Below the pieces are notes generated by a model, which saw only the letters and a list, made by a program, of their open reading frames with translations, was not told where the DNA came from and ran no database searches. Positions 1 through 11,760 of a DNA stretch of 64,000 nt are shown here, in pieces. The translations under genes were made by a program, and so were the position numbers. Within the stretch, counting starts at the first letter, position 1, and the number at the start of each line of letters is the position of its first letter. Source of the DNA: Hippopus hippopus (Eukaryota; Mollusca; Bivalvia; Cardiida; Cardiidae); NCBI GenBank assembly GCA_946811185.2, contig OX328100.1:18712999-18776998 (forward strand). Direction: 5' to 3'.

Positions 1-585
1 GAATTAAACTGTTTTGTGAATACTGAACTCTCAACAGGGTTCTCACTAGGTCCAGAATCCCAAGAGTCATGTACTCTTGGGCCCAAATTTTCAAGAGTCA
101 AAATGGAATTTCCAAGAATTAAAAAGAAATGTCCAAGGGTCAAAATTACTTGATTATCATTAGGAGATAAGGGTGAAATATATAGACAGTTTTTCATTCA
201 TGGTCTTTGTTTATGGAAACAAATTAGACAAGAAAACACCTCATCTGATGTACAAACTTGTTGGAATGAAGTGGATAGAAGAATTTTAACTCGCAGCCCT
301 AGCATGCAACTAGAACATTGTGGAACGGGAAGAAAACAAAGATCAAATCCAATAAGGTGTTATTTCTTAAACTTTAAGTCTTTTTTCACACTTGTTCCAG
401 TGCTAATACTATAAGACAAGAATGCCTAACCTCCATCCCCCCACCATCAAGATCTAGTTCATCTATTAAAGAATGATCCCAGTAAATAAACCAATGTTGA
501 TGTAAAAACAGACTTCAATGTCACAGGCTGTCAACCAAGATTTTATGACAAAAAAAGGATTTTTCTTCCCAAAAATATGGAGGTT

Positions 586-1935
586 TTAACCCTTTACCAT
601 ACAATCCTGAGTTTTAACACCCAAAGAAGAAGCCTTTTGAAATTATTATGGGAAAAGGAGAAAATGCTGGTAACCAGAATTTTCACCTTTCCATACCATG
701 TTTTTAATCTTTCAAAGACAAATTCCATCATTTGAGTTGAATTCAGATTGTCTGCAAATGCTTTGAATTTGGACAATTTTAAATTTTTCCTGAGCGGTAA
801 AGGGTTTTTAAGACTTTTTGAGACATGGAAAGTTAAGAGAAAAAATATTTCATTGCATAACAGCCATGAGACCATACACTTACTAGTTAAATGAACAAAA
901 TCATTTAACTTGTGTTTTACTTAACCAAACATTTGTATAGCATCTCCACCAAGGCCAGTATCCTGCAGCTTGACTCCCTGCTCATCAATATGGACACCTG
1001 AAACAGTGATTCAAAGATAAAATAATACTCAGAACTGTACTTGATTAATCCTTTACCAAACAATTCCACAATTTGACACACCCCCTCCATAAGAAGAAAA
1101 CTTTTGCAAACAGTTTGGAAAAAGGAGAATATGCCGGTCACCAGTCTTTTCTTCTTTTCCCACAATGTTTTCCACCTTTTTAATTTTTAACAAATGACCA
1201 GGACCCTTGGAAAGACCCTTGGAAAGACATCTTTTGAAAACATTGTGGGAAAAGGAGAATATGCCGGTCACCTGTATTTTCTTCTTTTTCCACATTTTCT
1301 ACCCCTTTAACTGTTCATCAAACAATCCTGAGATTTAACAAGCTGAGAAAGACAGCCTTCCAAAATATTCCGAGAAAATACTGGTAACCATCAGTTTCTA
1401 TTTTTTGACAATGTTTTCTATTGTTTTGCAGCCAAATTTGACAACTTCAGCGACATTTGAGTTGCCACCTGCAAAATTAATGCTTTCAATTTGGAAGAGT
1501 CTAAAATTTTATTGTTTGGTTCACCCTTTACCAAACAAACCCTGGTTTTTACGACCCAGAGGAAGAAACCTTCTGAATACATTGTGGGAAAAGGAGAAAA
1601 TGCTGGTAACCAGCATTTTCTCCTTTTCCCACAATGTTTTTTTTACTCTGCTAAAGTCAAGTTTCAGTTTTTCAGTCACATTTATTTTGTTTTTTATTTT
1701 CCAAAATTTTACTGTTTGGTAAAGAGTTAAATAATAATTAACTTTTAACCAAACAATAAAATTTTTAGACTTCCAAATTGAAAGCATTTGCAGGTGACAA
1801 TGTAAACTTTGCTCAAATGATTTGTCTTTAACTTTTAAACAAACAATAAAATTTTAGACTCTTCCAACTTGAAAGCATTTGCAGGTGACAATATAAACTT
1901 GACTCAAATAATTTGTCTTTAACTTTTAAACACTG
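586..1935. repeat. Cluster of about six decayed palindromic MITEs (family A)
   Basis: Successive copies and fragments of the dominant MITE lie here: 586-808, about 1045-1195, 1225-1310, 1311-1520, 1519-1730 and a core-less remnant 1738-1930. A typical unit starts TTAACCCTTTACC, has a central inverted repeat of the form GGAGAAAATGCTGGTAACC and its complement, and ends GGTAAAGAGTTAA. The copy at 1519-1730 is the best preserved. The others carry mismatches in the stem. Short minus-strand ORFs here are products of the palindrome, not genes. Confidence 0.8.
921..997 (-). CDS. Last coding exon of an unidentified minus-strand gene
   Basis: On the minus strand a CAG acceptor at 1000-998 is followed by an open frame that completes the split glycine codon left by the exon at 9564-9681. 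It reads a compact polar/beta-type segment (VHIDEQGVKLQ, DTGLGGDAIQMFG) and ends in TAA at 923-921. A GT follows the last glycine, so a splice donor in place of the stop cannot be excluded; the in-frame TAA makes a terminal exon the simpler reading. I do not recognise the family and assign no function. No AATAAA was noticed just downstream. Confidence 0.55.
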
Positions 1936-4847
1936 AATAAACCAAGCACACTTTTTCCATCTTGTGGTAAGAACCACGTAATTGCAGCTTCAATGTTGCT
2001 TTTGTCTGGAATGTCTAAGCAAAGCGAACAGTGTAGATCAAAGATCAGATTGCACATTTTGTGCAGTCTGATCTTGATCCTCACTTGCCACAAAAGCAAC
2101 TACTGTCATAAAAAGCACGATCACCCATTTTCAATAAGAAGGTCCACATGAAAGCGGGAAAAAGTCAAAATCAGACTATGGCCTTTATAGATTCTATACA
2201 TCTAATAATGTTGGTTGATATTTGACAAACATAAATCCAAAATTTTGAATGCAACACTTAAACGACTTCCAAGATAATACCTGTTGAAATACGGGGGTCA
2301 AAAGTCATACTGAACCCAAGTAAACCTTCGTTTTTCCTAGGGCAAGCTTCTTTGTCAATGATGTAAAGCTAGTATATAGTTTTTGATATACTTTGTAGCT
2401 CTATTGTGAAGCATGGATGATTAAATTACCAGATAAAACAATATAATGTCCCTAAAAGGTCATTTTATGACTGAAATCTTGATTGCTAAACCATACCATT
2501 TTCTTGTGTAAACAATAAATTGTGATTCTGGGCATAAACACATTCTCTCAGTTTATGTATCTGAATTAATTTGACTGTTGAGTCTCTACCACATACATAG
2601 TAAACATCAGTATTGTATCTCCTTTCAAACAGCCATTTGTTTCATGGCTATACTGCAGCTCACAAGTTTAGAAGAAGATCCGCTAAACCCTTACAAAATG
2701 TAACAAAGATTTTAAGTGAAACTAGATGTATAACAATGCAATACATATCTCCTAGTTTACAGTATTTCGCCATTGTATTGTACCAAAACCTCATCATAAA
2801 TGTTCAAAATGAGCCACAAAACAATAATTTAATACATGTGAATCACTACACTTGCTTTTATTAATCCTGTAAAGAGTGTCCTAACGTTGAATAAGCATAT
2901 TTTGCTCTTTTTGAGTATGAGTTTGCTGACTCTTCACTGTCAAGTGAAATTTCACATAGCACACAGACTGTGTGACTCATGCTTACCATTAAAAAATATA
3001 TAGTAGAAACAGGTATGGCTGTATTGCCTCAAATTTTACACCATGTAACGAAAGTTTTGTTGTAATGAAGGTTTCAAAGAAATGAAATGTCCAGCGTTGA
3101 GTAAGATCTGTATCATCTTACGGACTTTCATTTGTTATAAATTTAAAAACATGTGACCTATTCACTAATAAACATGACTGTTTATGTAAGGAGATCAATT
3201 CATTAGCACAGTCAAAGATCCAAAGTTTTTTAACAATTCATAAATGTGAGTTCCAAGGGACTTCAGTTAGTCCCTACTCTGCAGGTTTTATCTACAATCA
3301 CAATGATAACTTTCGCCAAGTTTATTGGCATTTGATTGGGCTTACAAGAGCTAAAACAGCCAACAGAATGCTGAAGAATCTGTGCCCCAAAATCACAATG
3401 CAGTGATGTTTAGGCTGATCCTGACTACACTCTCCACAATATACAAGCAAGGTTGTGAATGGCTGAATAAGGATTAACATACTCTGTTTTCAATCTGCTA
3501 TCAAAGATTGCAGCTCATCTTCTTTTTTTTTGCTTTTCCTCACAAGTTACTCACAAAAAAGCACAATTTGCTTCTGAAACCAATGGTCAAAACTCATAGG
3601 AAGAAATTAAGGTTGTATACTAATGTTTTCTGCTACAAAAAATATCAAATTTTCGTTGTCATTTCAGCTCTGAAACCCCTTTCTAATATTAATGTCAAAT
3701 TTCAGATGTTCTGGAATATGTATCAAAAAACAACATGATTTGAAAGTCATTTATTCATTCTCAATTTGGAAAATGATTTTATTCCAATAACAACCCGATG
3801 CTAAGACAAATACTAACTGTGGTTTCACAGCTCTACTCACAAGAGTATTCACATGTAGCCATGTGAGACCTAATCTTTATTTGTTTTTATTGGTTATATA
3901 GGTACTGCCTAGACTTTATTCGATCTGTCTCAGTCTTATTTGTTTTTATCATCTGTCTTTTAATTTTCTTTGGTACATGAAATGCTTTCAGTTTTTTCCT
4001 CTGTTTTTTGAATTTCCATTTTCAGAAATTGCATATTTTTTTCTCAGATCCCTAAATAAAGGAGATCTAAGAAAGTATATTTAAATGTATATATTTTTTT
4101 ACCGTAAGTATGGATACTAGATAGATGTTGTTTGTCTTCTCAAACATAAACGTAAGCAATCCTTGTTATTAGAACAAGTTATCCTGACTTTCACCACAAT
4201 GAGGAAAAGTAATACTTTTGTTACCACATGGTCACGAAAGTTTCATTCATTATATTTGTGTACTGATACCAAAAGGGCATCGATATGGTATTGGAGAATG
4301 TTGCATAGATTGTCCAACTTTCCCGGCTCTAAAAACCTTAAAAGCCAACGATGGTAACATTGACCATTATTGATACATCATATTACATAGGACTGTCTAA
4401 CATATAACACAATTTTTAGTCAACCATGCCCTCTAAGTCACTTAAATTTCTGTTTTCTCCATGTTTTTTTTGTTTTTGCAACCATGAGTTTGCTGATACT
4501 TACGTTGCCGTATGTCTACATAGAGCTACTTCATCACAAATATTCAGTTCTCAAATTTGGTAACAAAAGTTTCGGTAATGGTTTTAATGACGTCGCTTCA
4601 ATTAGTTTTTTCGCCTGGTCATTCGTTGTAAGATCTCGATTTTTTTATTGAGGCATTTGTTAAAATGTGTTTTAGAAAACTACTACATAATCCTTGCCTC
4701 ACAAAGTGTATTTTATATCAAAACAGATGGTAACGAAAGTTTGCAGATTTACTTTTTTAGAAGGTGATTGGCAAAATACTGTGCAGAGATGAATGATCAC
4801 GAAGGTTTTTCAAAAAATGGAAATTCCGGCGACACTTCAGTAAGACA
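1936..4847. other. Intronic sequence without a recognised gene
   Basis: No ORF here looks like protein. A short palindromic repeat of the CAGTCTGATCTTGATC family lies at about 2030-2100. The motif GTAACGAAAGTTT or close variants recurs at about 3047, 4226, 4561 and 4730, which suggests a worn transposon of unknown type. Both lie in the intron between the two minus-strand exons. Confidence 0.4.
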
Positions 4848-5310
4848 CAGGGTTCGAAATTCCCACATATTTACTCGCAAAATGCGAGTCAGAATTGGAA
4901 AATGCAAGTTGAAATTTCAAGCACTTGATAAAAAGTGCGAGTGCAAGTTACTGAAGAACAATTACCAAAATGTACTAAATTTCATATGTGAATACAAATA
5001 AGGTAATTCTTTTCATGCTGGATAAACATCGGTCATGTCGAACCAAGAAAAATCCTTCGACGCCTGTTGATAATTTTACATGTAGCCATTGAAGCCTACA
5101 AGATGCCGTTCATTATCCGAGTTTCGTGCCAAGTGCGTTTGTCTGCACTCACGGCCAATACTACAGTTTTGCATTTTTTATACGGAAAAAAACGGTAGGC
5201 GAATTCATTCTCTGATTATAAAACAAAAATATTTGTCAATCTTTCATGAAAAGATAATTATTATGCACAAATAAACAACGAGAAGCAAGTCAAGACATGG
5301 TGGACTCGCT

Positions 5311-6390
5311 CACAGGAATTTGACATTCTATAATGAAAATATATGATTAAATATGAAAAAAAAATACTCCCCTATATATAAAGAAACACAAGGAATGCAA
5401 CGCCTCGATTACCAGCGACAACACAAAAATGCCCTACCCACCCAAAAGCACCAACAAAACGAAGAGTGATCACAATTTCCTTTACCCTAGTAACAGATAA
5501 CACCAAAATGTACCTGTGACATTCAGCGATCCTTAAGTAGACACCTTTTTACCGGAGATATCCGTCATTTTTTACAGCTTTTTTGACAGTTACAAGCCAT
5601 CGAGGAGACCATTCGCTGACGTCACTATATTAGGCCCGCAGTGAATGTTGTGGCTGAGTAAACAATGCGCTTTTACCTTGTTTTCCATGAACTCAACTCT
5701 AGAGTCACAACATAATGAAACAAGGCCTAATTTGCATATTGGAATAATTAGCATAACTTGGCGTAATCCTTTTCTTAAATCAAGGGCTATTTATTTAACT
5801 AGGGATTGTTTGTTAAATTGTTGATATTTTCATTTCCATGCTTCACGAAAAATGACCAGTCGAATAAGGCTAATGTCAACAGAGTAACGTCCCCTGATGG
5901 GTTTTTCCCTATTCATACAAGTGCAATATCTTTTCTTTAAAAAGAATACTGACGACTATTTTTGCTAGGCACCTCTAGAAAAATATGTAGTATCATGCGA
6001 TGTACATAGATGTATTTTAAAACGAAAATAGAAATGAAAAAGAAAGTAATATTTTCTGCGAGCCTTACAAAATAGTGACGTCAGCAAATGGCCTCCTCGA
6101 TGGCTTTTAATTGTCAAAAAAGCTATAAAAAATGACGGACATCTCCGGTGAAAAGGTGTCTACTTAAGGATCGCTGAATGTCACAGGTACATTTTGGTGT
6201 TATCTGTTACTAGGGCAAAGGAAATTGTGATCACTCTTCGTTTTGTTGGTACTTTTGGGTGGGTAGGGCATTTTTGTGTTGTCGCTGGTAATCGAGGCGT
6301 TGCATTCCTCGTGTTTCTTTATATATAGGGGAGTATTTTTTTTTTCATATTTTATCACATGTTTTCATTATAGAATATCAAATTCCTGTG
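5311..6390. mobile_element. 1,080-base inverted-repeat element with a 7-base target duplication
   Basis: Arms at 5311-5627 and 6071-6390 are inverted copies of each other over nearly their whole length, leaving about 440 bases of unique centre. The termini are CACAGGAATTTG and its complement. ACTCGCT stands immediately outside both ends (5304-5310 and 6391-6397) as a perfect duplication. There is no transposase ORF. A CA...TG terminus with a 7-8 base duplication would be compatible with the P superfamily or an atypical hAT; the class is not settled. High arm identity implies a fairly young insertion. Confidence 0.85.
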
Positions 6391-6596
6391 ACTCGCTAAA
6401 CCAGTTATTGGACACGCAGATATTCAGATGTGACACTTCCGTAATTCATTTACAAAATCATCCACCATTGTAAATTTTATAGAAATTTAACTTGGTTTGA
6501 GAACAGATATTCAACTGGAATTGAAATGATGGTTAAATGAGGGGCTTAATATTAATTAATGTTCCTTTTTTGTTTGGTTGTTGACTCTAGTCGACA

Positions 6597-6730
6597 GTAG
6601 GGGTGTAACGATACATCGGACTATCGATGGATCGCGATGGTGAGCGTGTTGATGCTACTGCATCGATTGTTATGTTGAAAATCGATAACTATCGCCGATA
6701 GTTACCTCAAATATCGATAGTTTCGATAGT
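6597..6730. repeat. hAT-type terminus with repeated ATCGATAG motifs
   Basis: The string TAGGGGTGTAACGATACAT resembles a widespread hAT terminus, and the following 120 bases carry several TATCGATAG-like sub-terminal motifs. A possible partner (CAACCCTAG near 8941) matches poorly, so only this end is annotated. Confidence 0.35.
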
Positions 6731-8816
6731 TTCACGGAGAAGAAAGAGAGAGAAAATACTGCAATTCGCTAATGTATTCGGACGCCCTAAAAGTTCGGAC
6801 ACGTTTAATTATTTACAAAAATAATTTATTTTTTAATTCTTTCTCTGAACACTTCCAAAAGCAAGTTTTCCTAAATATTCAGACATTCCGTAAAGTTAAT
6901 TTCCCAAAATATTTGACGGGTAATTTTTTGGAATGTGTTTCCAATAATGATCGGCTGCATAATATTCATTTCTGCATAGCAATGTTCATCGTTACGAAAA
7001 CAAATCCTTCGAGAGCTGATTAACTCAGCGGTAATTTTAAGTCCTGAAATTAGACCAAAATAATTGCAACACTAAGGGTGTTTTTGTTAAAAACTTCTCA
7101 CCAAAGCGAAAAGTGTGGATTTAGATCAAAGATCAGACCAAACAGTCTGCCTACAGTGTAATCTTAATCTACACAGGCCGCCAAAACCATAACCATGCGT
7201 GTTGTCCCTCCATAAGCAATAAATAAATCTACTATGAAAAATGAATACTAAACCTCGTTCTTTCTTTTCTTTATTTATCAGTTATCCATTTCGAATGCAT
7301 TCCTTTTATTTCGGCTGCAAGGAATTAGATTAATTTTTAGAAAACAGCCGCACTTTTTTTATGCTGACTACACAAAACGTGACACGACTGGCGTGTTCTT
7401 GAAACAGCTATGTTACTAAATGCAAAAAGGCTTTATCAGTTGGTGTACATGTAAATCGTGCATGAAATAGGCTTATTGTATGGTCATTTTGAATTGATTG
7501 GAGGTCGACCTGCAGCCAGATATAAGTTTCTTCGAGCAGACCAGTTTAAGTGTGTAAATTAAACAGGTGCGTTACAACTCAGTCGCTTCGAATGATTTGC
7601 GTGTTACGTCATACACCTTATCCAAATTTTACTGCAAACATTTGTGTACCCACAACAGGCCGACAGGCATCTTGTAGACAGATGGCTTTTAATATAGATC
7701 TACATCATGGTCGTTCTGATTTACTCTGCTGATGGCAAGATGGCGATTTTCAAAGTTGGCTGATGGTGTAGATAGACATCAGACTAAACAGAACACGCTG
7801 TCTGATCATGGATCTATACCATCCACTTCTGTACTATGACTTAACTCGTATTAGAAAGCTACTCCTTTCTCGGCTAAAAAAGGTAAGATATTGTTTAACA
7901 GTGTTCCCACTCGCGCAAATTATTGCGTAAATCACGTTACAGAATTGAAATTCACGTAACAAATTCTGGTTACACCCGAGACTTCGAGTAAGAAAATGCA
8001 TGGACAAAAAAAGGCCAGTATACGCTTTTCTTGTGAAAAATGACAGGTTTTGAAGTTACTTGTTACCCTCATTGACAATCTTTTTGTCAAATCATGTGGA
8101 AATACCTAGCCAGAAATTAACAGACATGAAAAACTGAATGGAGTAAAAAACACGGAAACCTATGACAACAAAATGTCTCTGACATTGTCCGATCAGAGTC
8201 ACTTCAGATTGTCTTTTCAGCTTTTTAATGACTATAAGCAGTAAATTTATACAAATATCTTAAAATAACACACTTTTTGGATACACATACAACAAGGTAA
8301 AACCTATTATTTCGGCCACCCCCTTTTTTTTCAGAATGATAATTTCCTAAAGATTTGGAGACTAAACAAAAATAATTATTTTTTCTGTCTGAATATATTT
8401 GCCAATTACGGTATGGATAAAATTAGATAAATTCTATCAACTCAAAAAAATCTTAAGGGCTCGCATTTAAAAGGTGATTTCTTTAAAAGTTTAAAGTTGC
8501 TGTATAATTACTTTTTATTTGGTGTGTTTATGAACCACCAGCATTTGTCAGCATTTTGTGCTTTGCATGCTGTTGTATATCAATCAGACTTAAAAGTTGA
8601 CTTCTTCAAAAGCTCAGAGTAATTAGGTATGTTAAATTGTTTGTGAGCCATCAGCATTTAGAAGAAATTGTCACTGAAATTTATTGAGCATCTTGCATTT
8701 AACTCTATTTTCCCCTTTATTTGCTATTCAAAACTATACTCAAGTAGAATTTAAACTACTCGGAGAAAGTATTAGTCTAAAACATGGTTCAAGATGTAAT
8801 TTGGTGAAATTCATCT

Positions 8817-8950
8817 CTTGCAATTCATCCAATAGTATTGCAATAGTATTGCAATAGTAACAGGCAATATCAATACTATTGCAATAGTATTTTTTCCAAT
8901 GTCAATACTATCGCAATAGTAGATTTTGGCCTCAATAGTCAACCCTAGTT
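8817..8950. repeat. Palindromic ATACTATTGCAATAGT repeats
   Basis: Several overlapping copies of the self-complementary motif ATACTATTGCAATAGTAT lie here, followed by CAATAGTCAACCCTAG. They look like sub-terminal repeats of a DNA transposon. A short minus-strand ORF over this region is an artefact of the repeats. Confidence 0.4.
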
Positions 8951-9563
8951 GACAGGTTACGTAATACAATAGAATTGAACAGTTTGTACTGGCTGTTCGT
9001 TCTTTACCATAAGTACATGTAGGCATGTTGAGTTTCAAAAAAAAAAAAAGAAAAATGCGTGTCCAACTTTAATTTTGCGAGTGGGGAAAAAAAAGCCACT
9101 TGCTAAAATTTGCAAGTAGATAAAAAATGAAATTCGAACCCTGCAGTGTAGATGAACAAGTGAATAAATATTATTTAGTGCTGTCCTATATTCATGCAAA
9201 CATGACATTTACCTTTTTAAAAAATGCCAGTGTCAGTCAATATCTTACTCTTTTTGCAAGATAGTAGTTTGTTTACAACGAGAAAGTACAGCGGCAACAG
9301 TAACAGAAGTTTAAATTTTAGGCCTATAAGCTCAGTTTTCTTGCAGGAAACTGCACAGACCCCCCCATAAATTGTATTAAATTTTTGTAACACATCATTG
9401 TTTATTGTAAAAACTACCAAACACTTGAATAATCTGACATTTGGTATATGAATTTCACAAGGACATGTTTATTGTGGAAATGGACCTTCGTATTGAAAAT
9501 GGGTGTATAAGAATTAAGTTTTGGAAGAGCTTACATGACCACCATAATAATTTATGCTCTTAC

Positions 9564-9681
9564 CTTTTTTGACTTGAACTTTGCCATATTCATCATCAAG
9601 GTGTCCATATGGATGAGCCAGAGTGTAAAGCAGTAGTTCTCCAAGGTGGGGATGCTTTAGATGACATGAAAGAGCTGTATA
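9564..9681 (-). CDS. Penultimate coding exon of the same unidentified gene
   Basis: The minus strand shows a pyrimidine-rich acceptor ending TTTGTAG, 118 bases of open frame, and a consensus donor (AAAAAAG then GTAAGA at 9563). It encodes 39 residues beginning YTALSCHLKHPHLGELLL and continuing HPYGHLDDEYGKVQVKK. It starts in phase 0 and ends one base into a glycine codon, which matches the exon at 997. An upstream CAG is excluded because it would place a TAG in frame. The mixed hydrophobic and charged composition looks like folded protein and not repeat-derived sequence. The family is not recognised, and no earlier exons were found to the right in this window. Confidence 0.6.
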
Positions 9682-9796
9682 CTACAAATAACTGAAAAAT
9701 AAAAATATCTGGAGGCTGTAGCAGGTACTTTTTTTTTTCTAAAAGTATGTTAATACCAGCAGCAATCTTTTAGAAATGTTTTAGAAAGCTGAGACC

Positions 9797-9895
9797 CAGT
9801 AGCTCAGTCAGTAGCATATAGGACTTAAGAAAGTAAGGTAGCTGGTTTCATCCCCAGCTCAGCAAATTCCTTTCCTAGAATTGTCCAAAGGGACA
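9797..9895 (+). repeat. tRNA-like head of a SINE (degenerate)
   Basis: TAGCTCAGTCAG resembles a polymerase III A box, and GGTTTCATCCCC about 45 bases later is a damaged B box. The cloverleaf does not fold cleanly, so this is a SINE relic and not a functional tRNA. Confidence 0.4.
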
Positions 9896-9910
9896 CAAAA
9901 GTGTGATTGC

Positions 9911-10588
9911 TTAACTCTTTACCACACAATCCCGACTTTTAACGAACCCAAAAAGAAAGCTTTTGAAAACATTGTAGGAAAAGGAGAAAATGCTGGTAAC
10001 CAACATTTTCTCCTTTTCCCACAATGTTTTCTACCCTTCCTAAATTAAATTCCAATTTTTCAGTCACATTTATTTTGTTGTCTGCAAATGCTTTCAATTT
10101 GGACTAGTCCAAAATTTTGTTGTTTGGTAAAGAGTTAACCCTTTACCACACAATGACGCCTTTTGACGCCCCTGAAGAAGAGGCCTTTTGAAAACATTGT
10201 GGGAAAAGGAGAAAATGCTGGTAACCAGCATTTTCTCCTTTTCCCACACAGTTTTCTACCCTATCAAAGAAAAGTTGCGTCATTTGAGCCACTATGAAAT
10301 TGTCTTCTGCAAATGCTTTATATTTGGATAGGTCTTAAATTTTGCCGTGTGGTAAAGGGTTAAACTATTTACCAAACAAAAAATTTCTGGACATGTCAAA
10401 ATTGAAATTGTCGGCAGATGACAATCTAGATGTGGCAAAATAATGGAATATATAATCTCTGGTATGGTAGAAACATTGTGAAAAAAGGAGAAAATGTTTG
10501 TTACCAGCATTTTCTCCTTTTTCAACAATGTTTCGAAAAGCCTTCATCCACAAGGTCGTTAAAACCCAGGATTGTGGTAAAGGGTCAA
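9911..10588. repeat. Three family-A MITEs in a row sharing TTAA joints
   Basis: Units 9911-10138, 10135-10363 and 10360-about 10588 abut, each shared boundary being a single TTAA. The first two run in one orientation; the third is inverted. Each has the central stem built on GGAGAAAATG and its complement. The second is close to the consensus (CATTGTGGGAAAAGGAG on the left arm). Confidence 0.85.
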
Positions 10589-10763
10589 GACTGGTGCTTG
10601 CATACTTTTCAAGTATTTGCAGCATATATGCTTTTACATAGAACATATTGCATTATTGCTTTATAAATGTTGTTTGCTCATGTAGCCACAAAGATAGTTT
10701 TTTTTGGTATAGATCTAGTGATGATGTTTGTTACTTCTGATATCCTTGGCCTACAAAGGTTCC

Positions 10764-10922
10764 ATAAATAGAGGATAATCAACTGGTGGTGAGTGATATT
10801 AAAAATCTGTCACTAGAATGGAGTGTGATACGGTCCGAAGGACGAGTTTTTTAACTGTATCAAACCCCATTCGAGTGGCAGATTTTTAATATCACACACC
10901 ACTAGCTGATTATTCTATTTAT
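10764..10922. repeat. 159-base fold-back element
   Basis: The left arm (ATAAATAGAGGATAATC, then GTGATATTAAAAATCTG) pairs with the right arm ending in CTATTTAT across almost the whole length. A short loop contains CGGTCCGAAGGACG. It is non-coding and MITE-like. Confidence 0.7.
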
Positions 10923-11150
10923 TATATTCCTAATTCTCCCTCTGTTTGCTAATAATTATCAAGAATGACAGGTATACAAGTATAGACTTTTCTTCACAAA
11001 CACATGAATATTTTTGGCAGAAGCAGCTGATGCAACAGATGACATAGCGCTGGAGGGTATATTATGTCATCTATCTCTGCATTAGAAGGCATGCATTGTT
11101 TTGCGCCTTTACAATTTAAAACCAGCCATATGAAATTAGAAGAAACAGTT

Positions 11151-11417
11151 AACCCTTTCCCACATGACAAGTTTAAGACTTTCCCGAATTAAAAACATCT
11201 CCAAATGACAACTACTGAATTGGTACAAGAGATCTTGAGTTTTCTGATAGGATAGAAAACATTATAGAAAAAGGAGAAAATACTGGTAGTATTTTCTCGT
11301 TTTTCTACAATGTTATCCAAGAGCTCCCTCCAAAAAAAAGCTAACCTCTTTTCTCGAAATGTTTTCAAAAGACCTCTCTCACAAGGTCGTTCACTCAGGG
11401 TTGTTTGGAAAGACTAT
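11151..11417. repeat. Family-A MITE, diverged
   Basis: It starts TTAACCCTTTCCCACATGAC and ends near GGTTGTTTGGAAAG. The stem arms GAAAAAGGAGAAAATACTGG and its partner are shortened. Confidence 0.65.
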
Positions 11418-11696
11418 ACCGAAAATCTTTTCACAGTACTATTGTTTACTAAAGATGTTTGAAGCAGAGTCAGAAATATTACAGTGTGAGCAATATAGGA
11501 AAAAAAGTAGTTCCGGCAAACATTCTAAAACTATATCATCACTAGTGACGGTACCATATCGTCACTAGTGATGTTATTCACTGTGAAAAACTGAAAAAAA
11601 AAAAAATACACTGAAAAATCCCAGTAATTCACTGATGGGAATATAATAATTATAGCCAATTTCATTTTACTACAAATAATTATTTCTTTACCTGAG

Positions 11697-11760
11697 CACA
11701 AATCTTAGAATTCAGACTTGTCCAAATTTATAGCATTTGCAGACAACAAATAAAATGTGG
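11697..11760. repeat. Left part of a MITE split by the 2.27-kb insertion
   Basis: It carries the typical family-A end (GACTTGTCCAAATTTATAG, GCAGACAACAAATAAAATG) and breaks off exactly where the element at 11761 begins. The missing stem and right end resume at 14029. Confidence 0.75.

Larger units (their letters stand above)
4848..9143. mobile_element. Candidate non-autonomous hAT-like element, 4.3 kb
   Basis: The left end begins CAGGGTTCGAAATT and the right end finishes AATTCGAACCCTG, an inverted pair of about 12 bases. Both sub-termini carry related motifs (GCGAGT and CACTTGC/GCAAGT types). CAGGG-type termini are common in hAT elements. The flanking 8-mers (GTAAGACA and CAGTGTAG) do not match, so the ends may belong to different copies or the duplication has decayed. 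No transposase was seen. The element contains the separate insertion at 5311-6390. Confidence 0.4.

Noticed and set aside
6597..8948. One hAT element from the GGGGTGTAACGATAC end to CAACCCTAG
   Set aside because: The two ends match over only a few bases and the flanks show no duplication.
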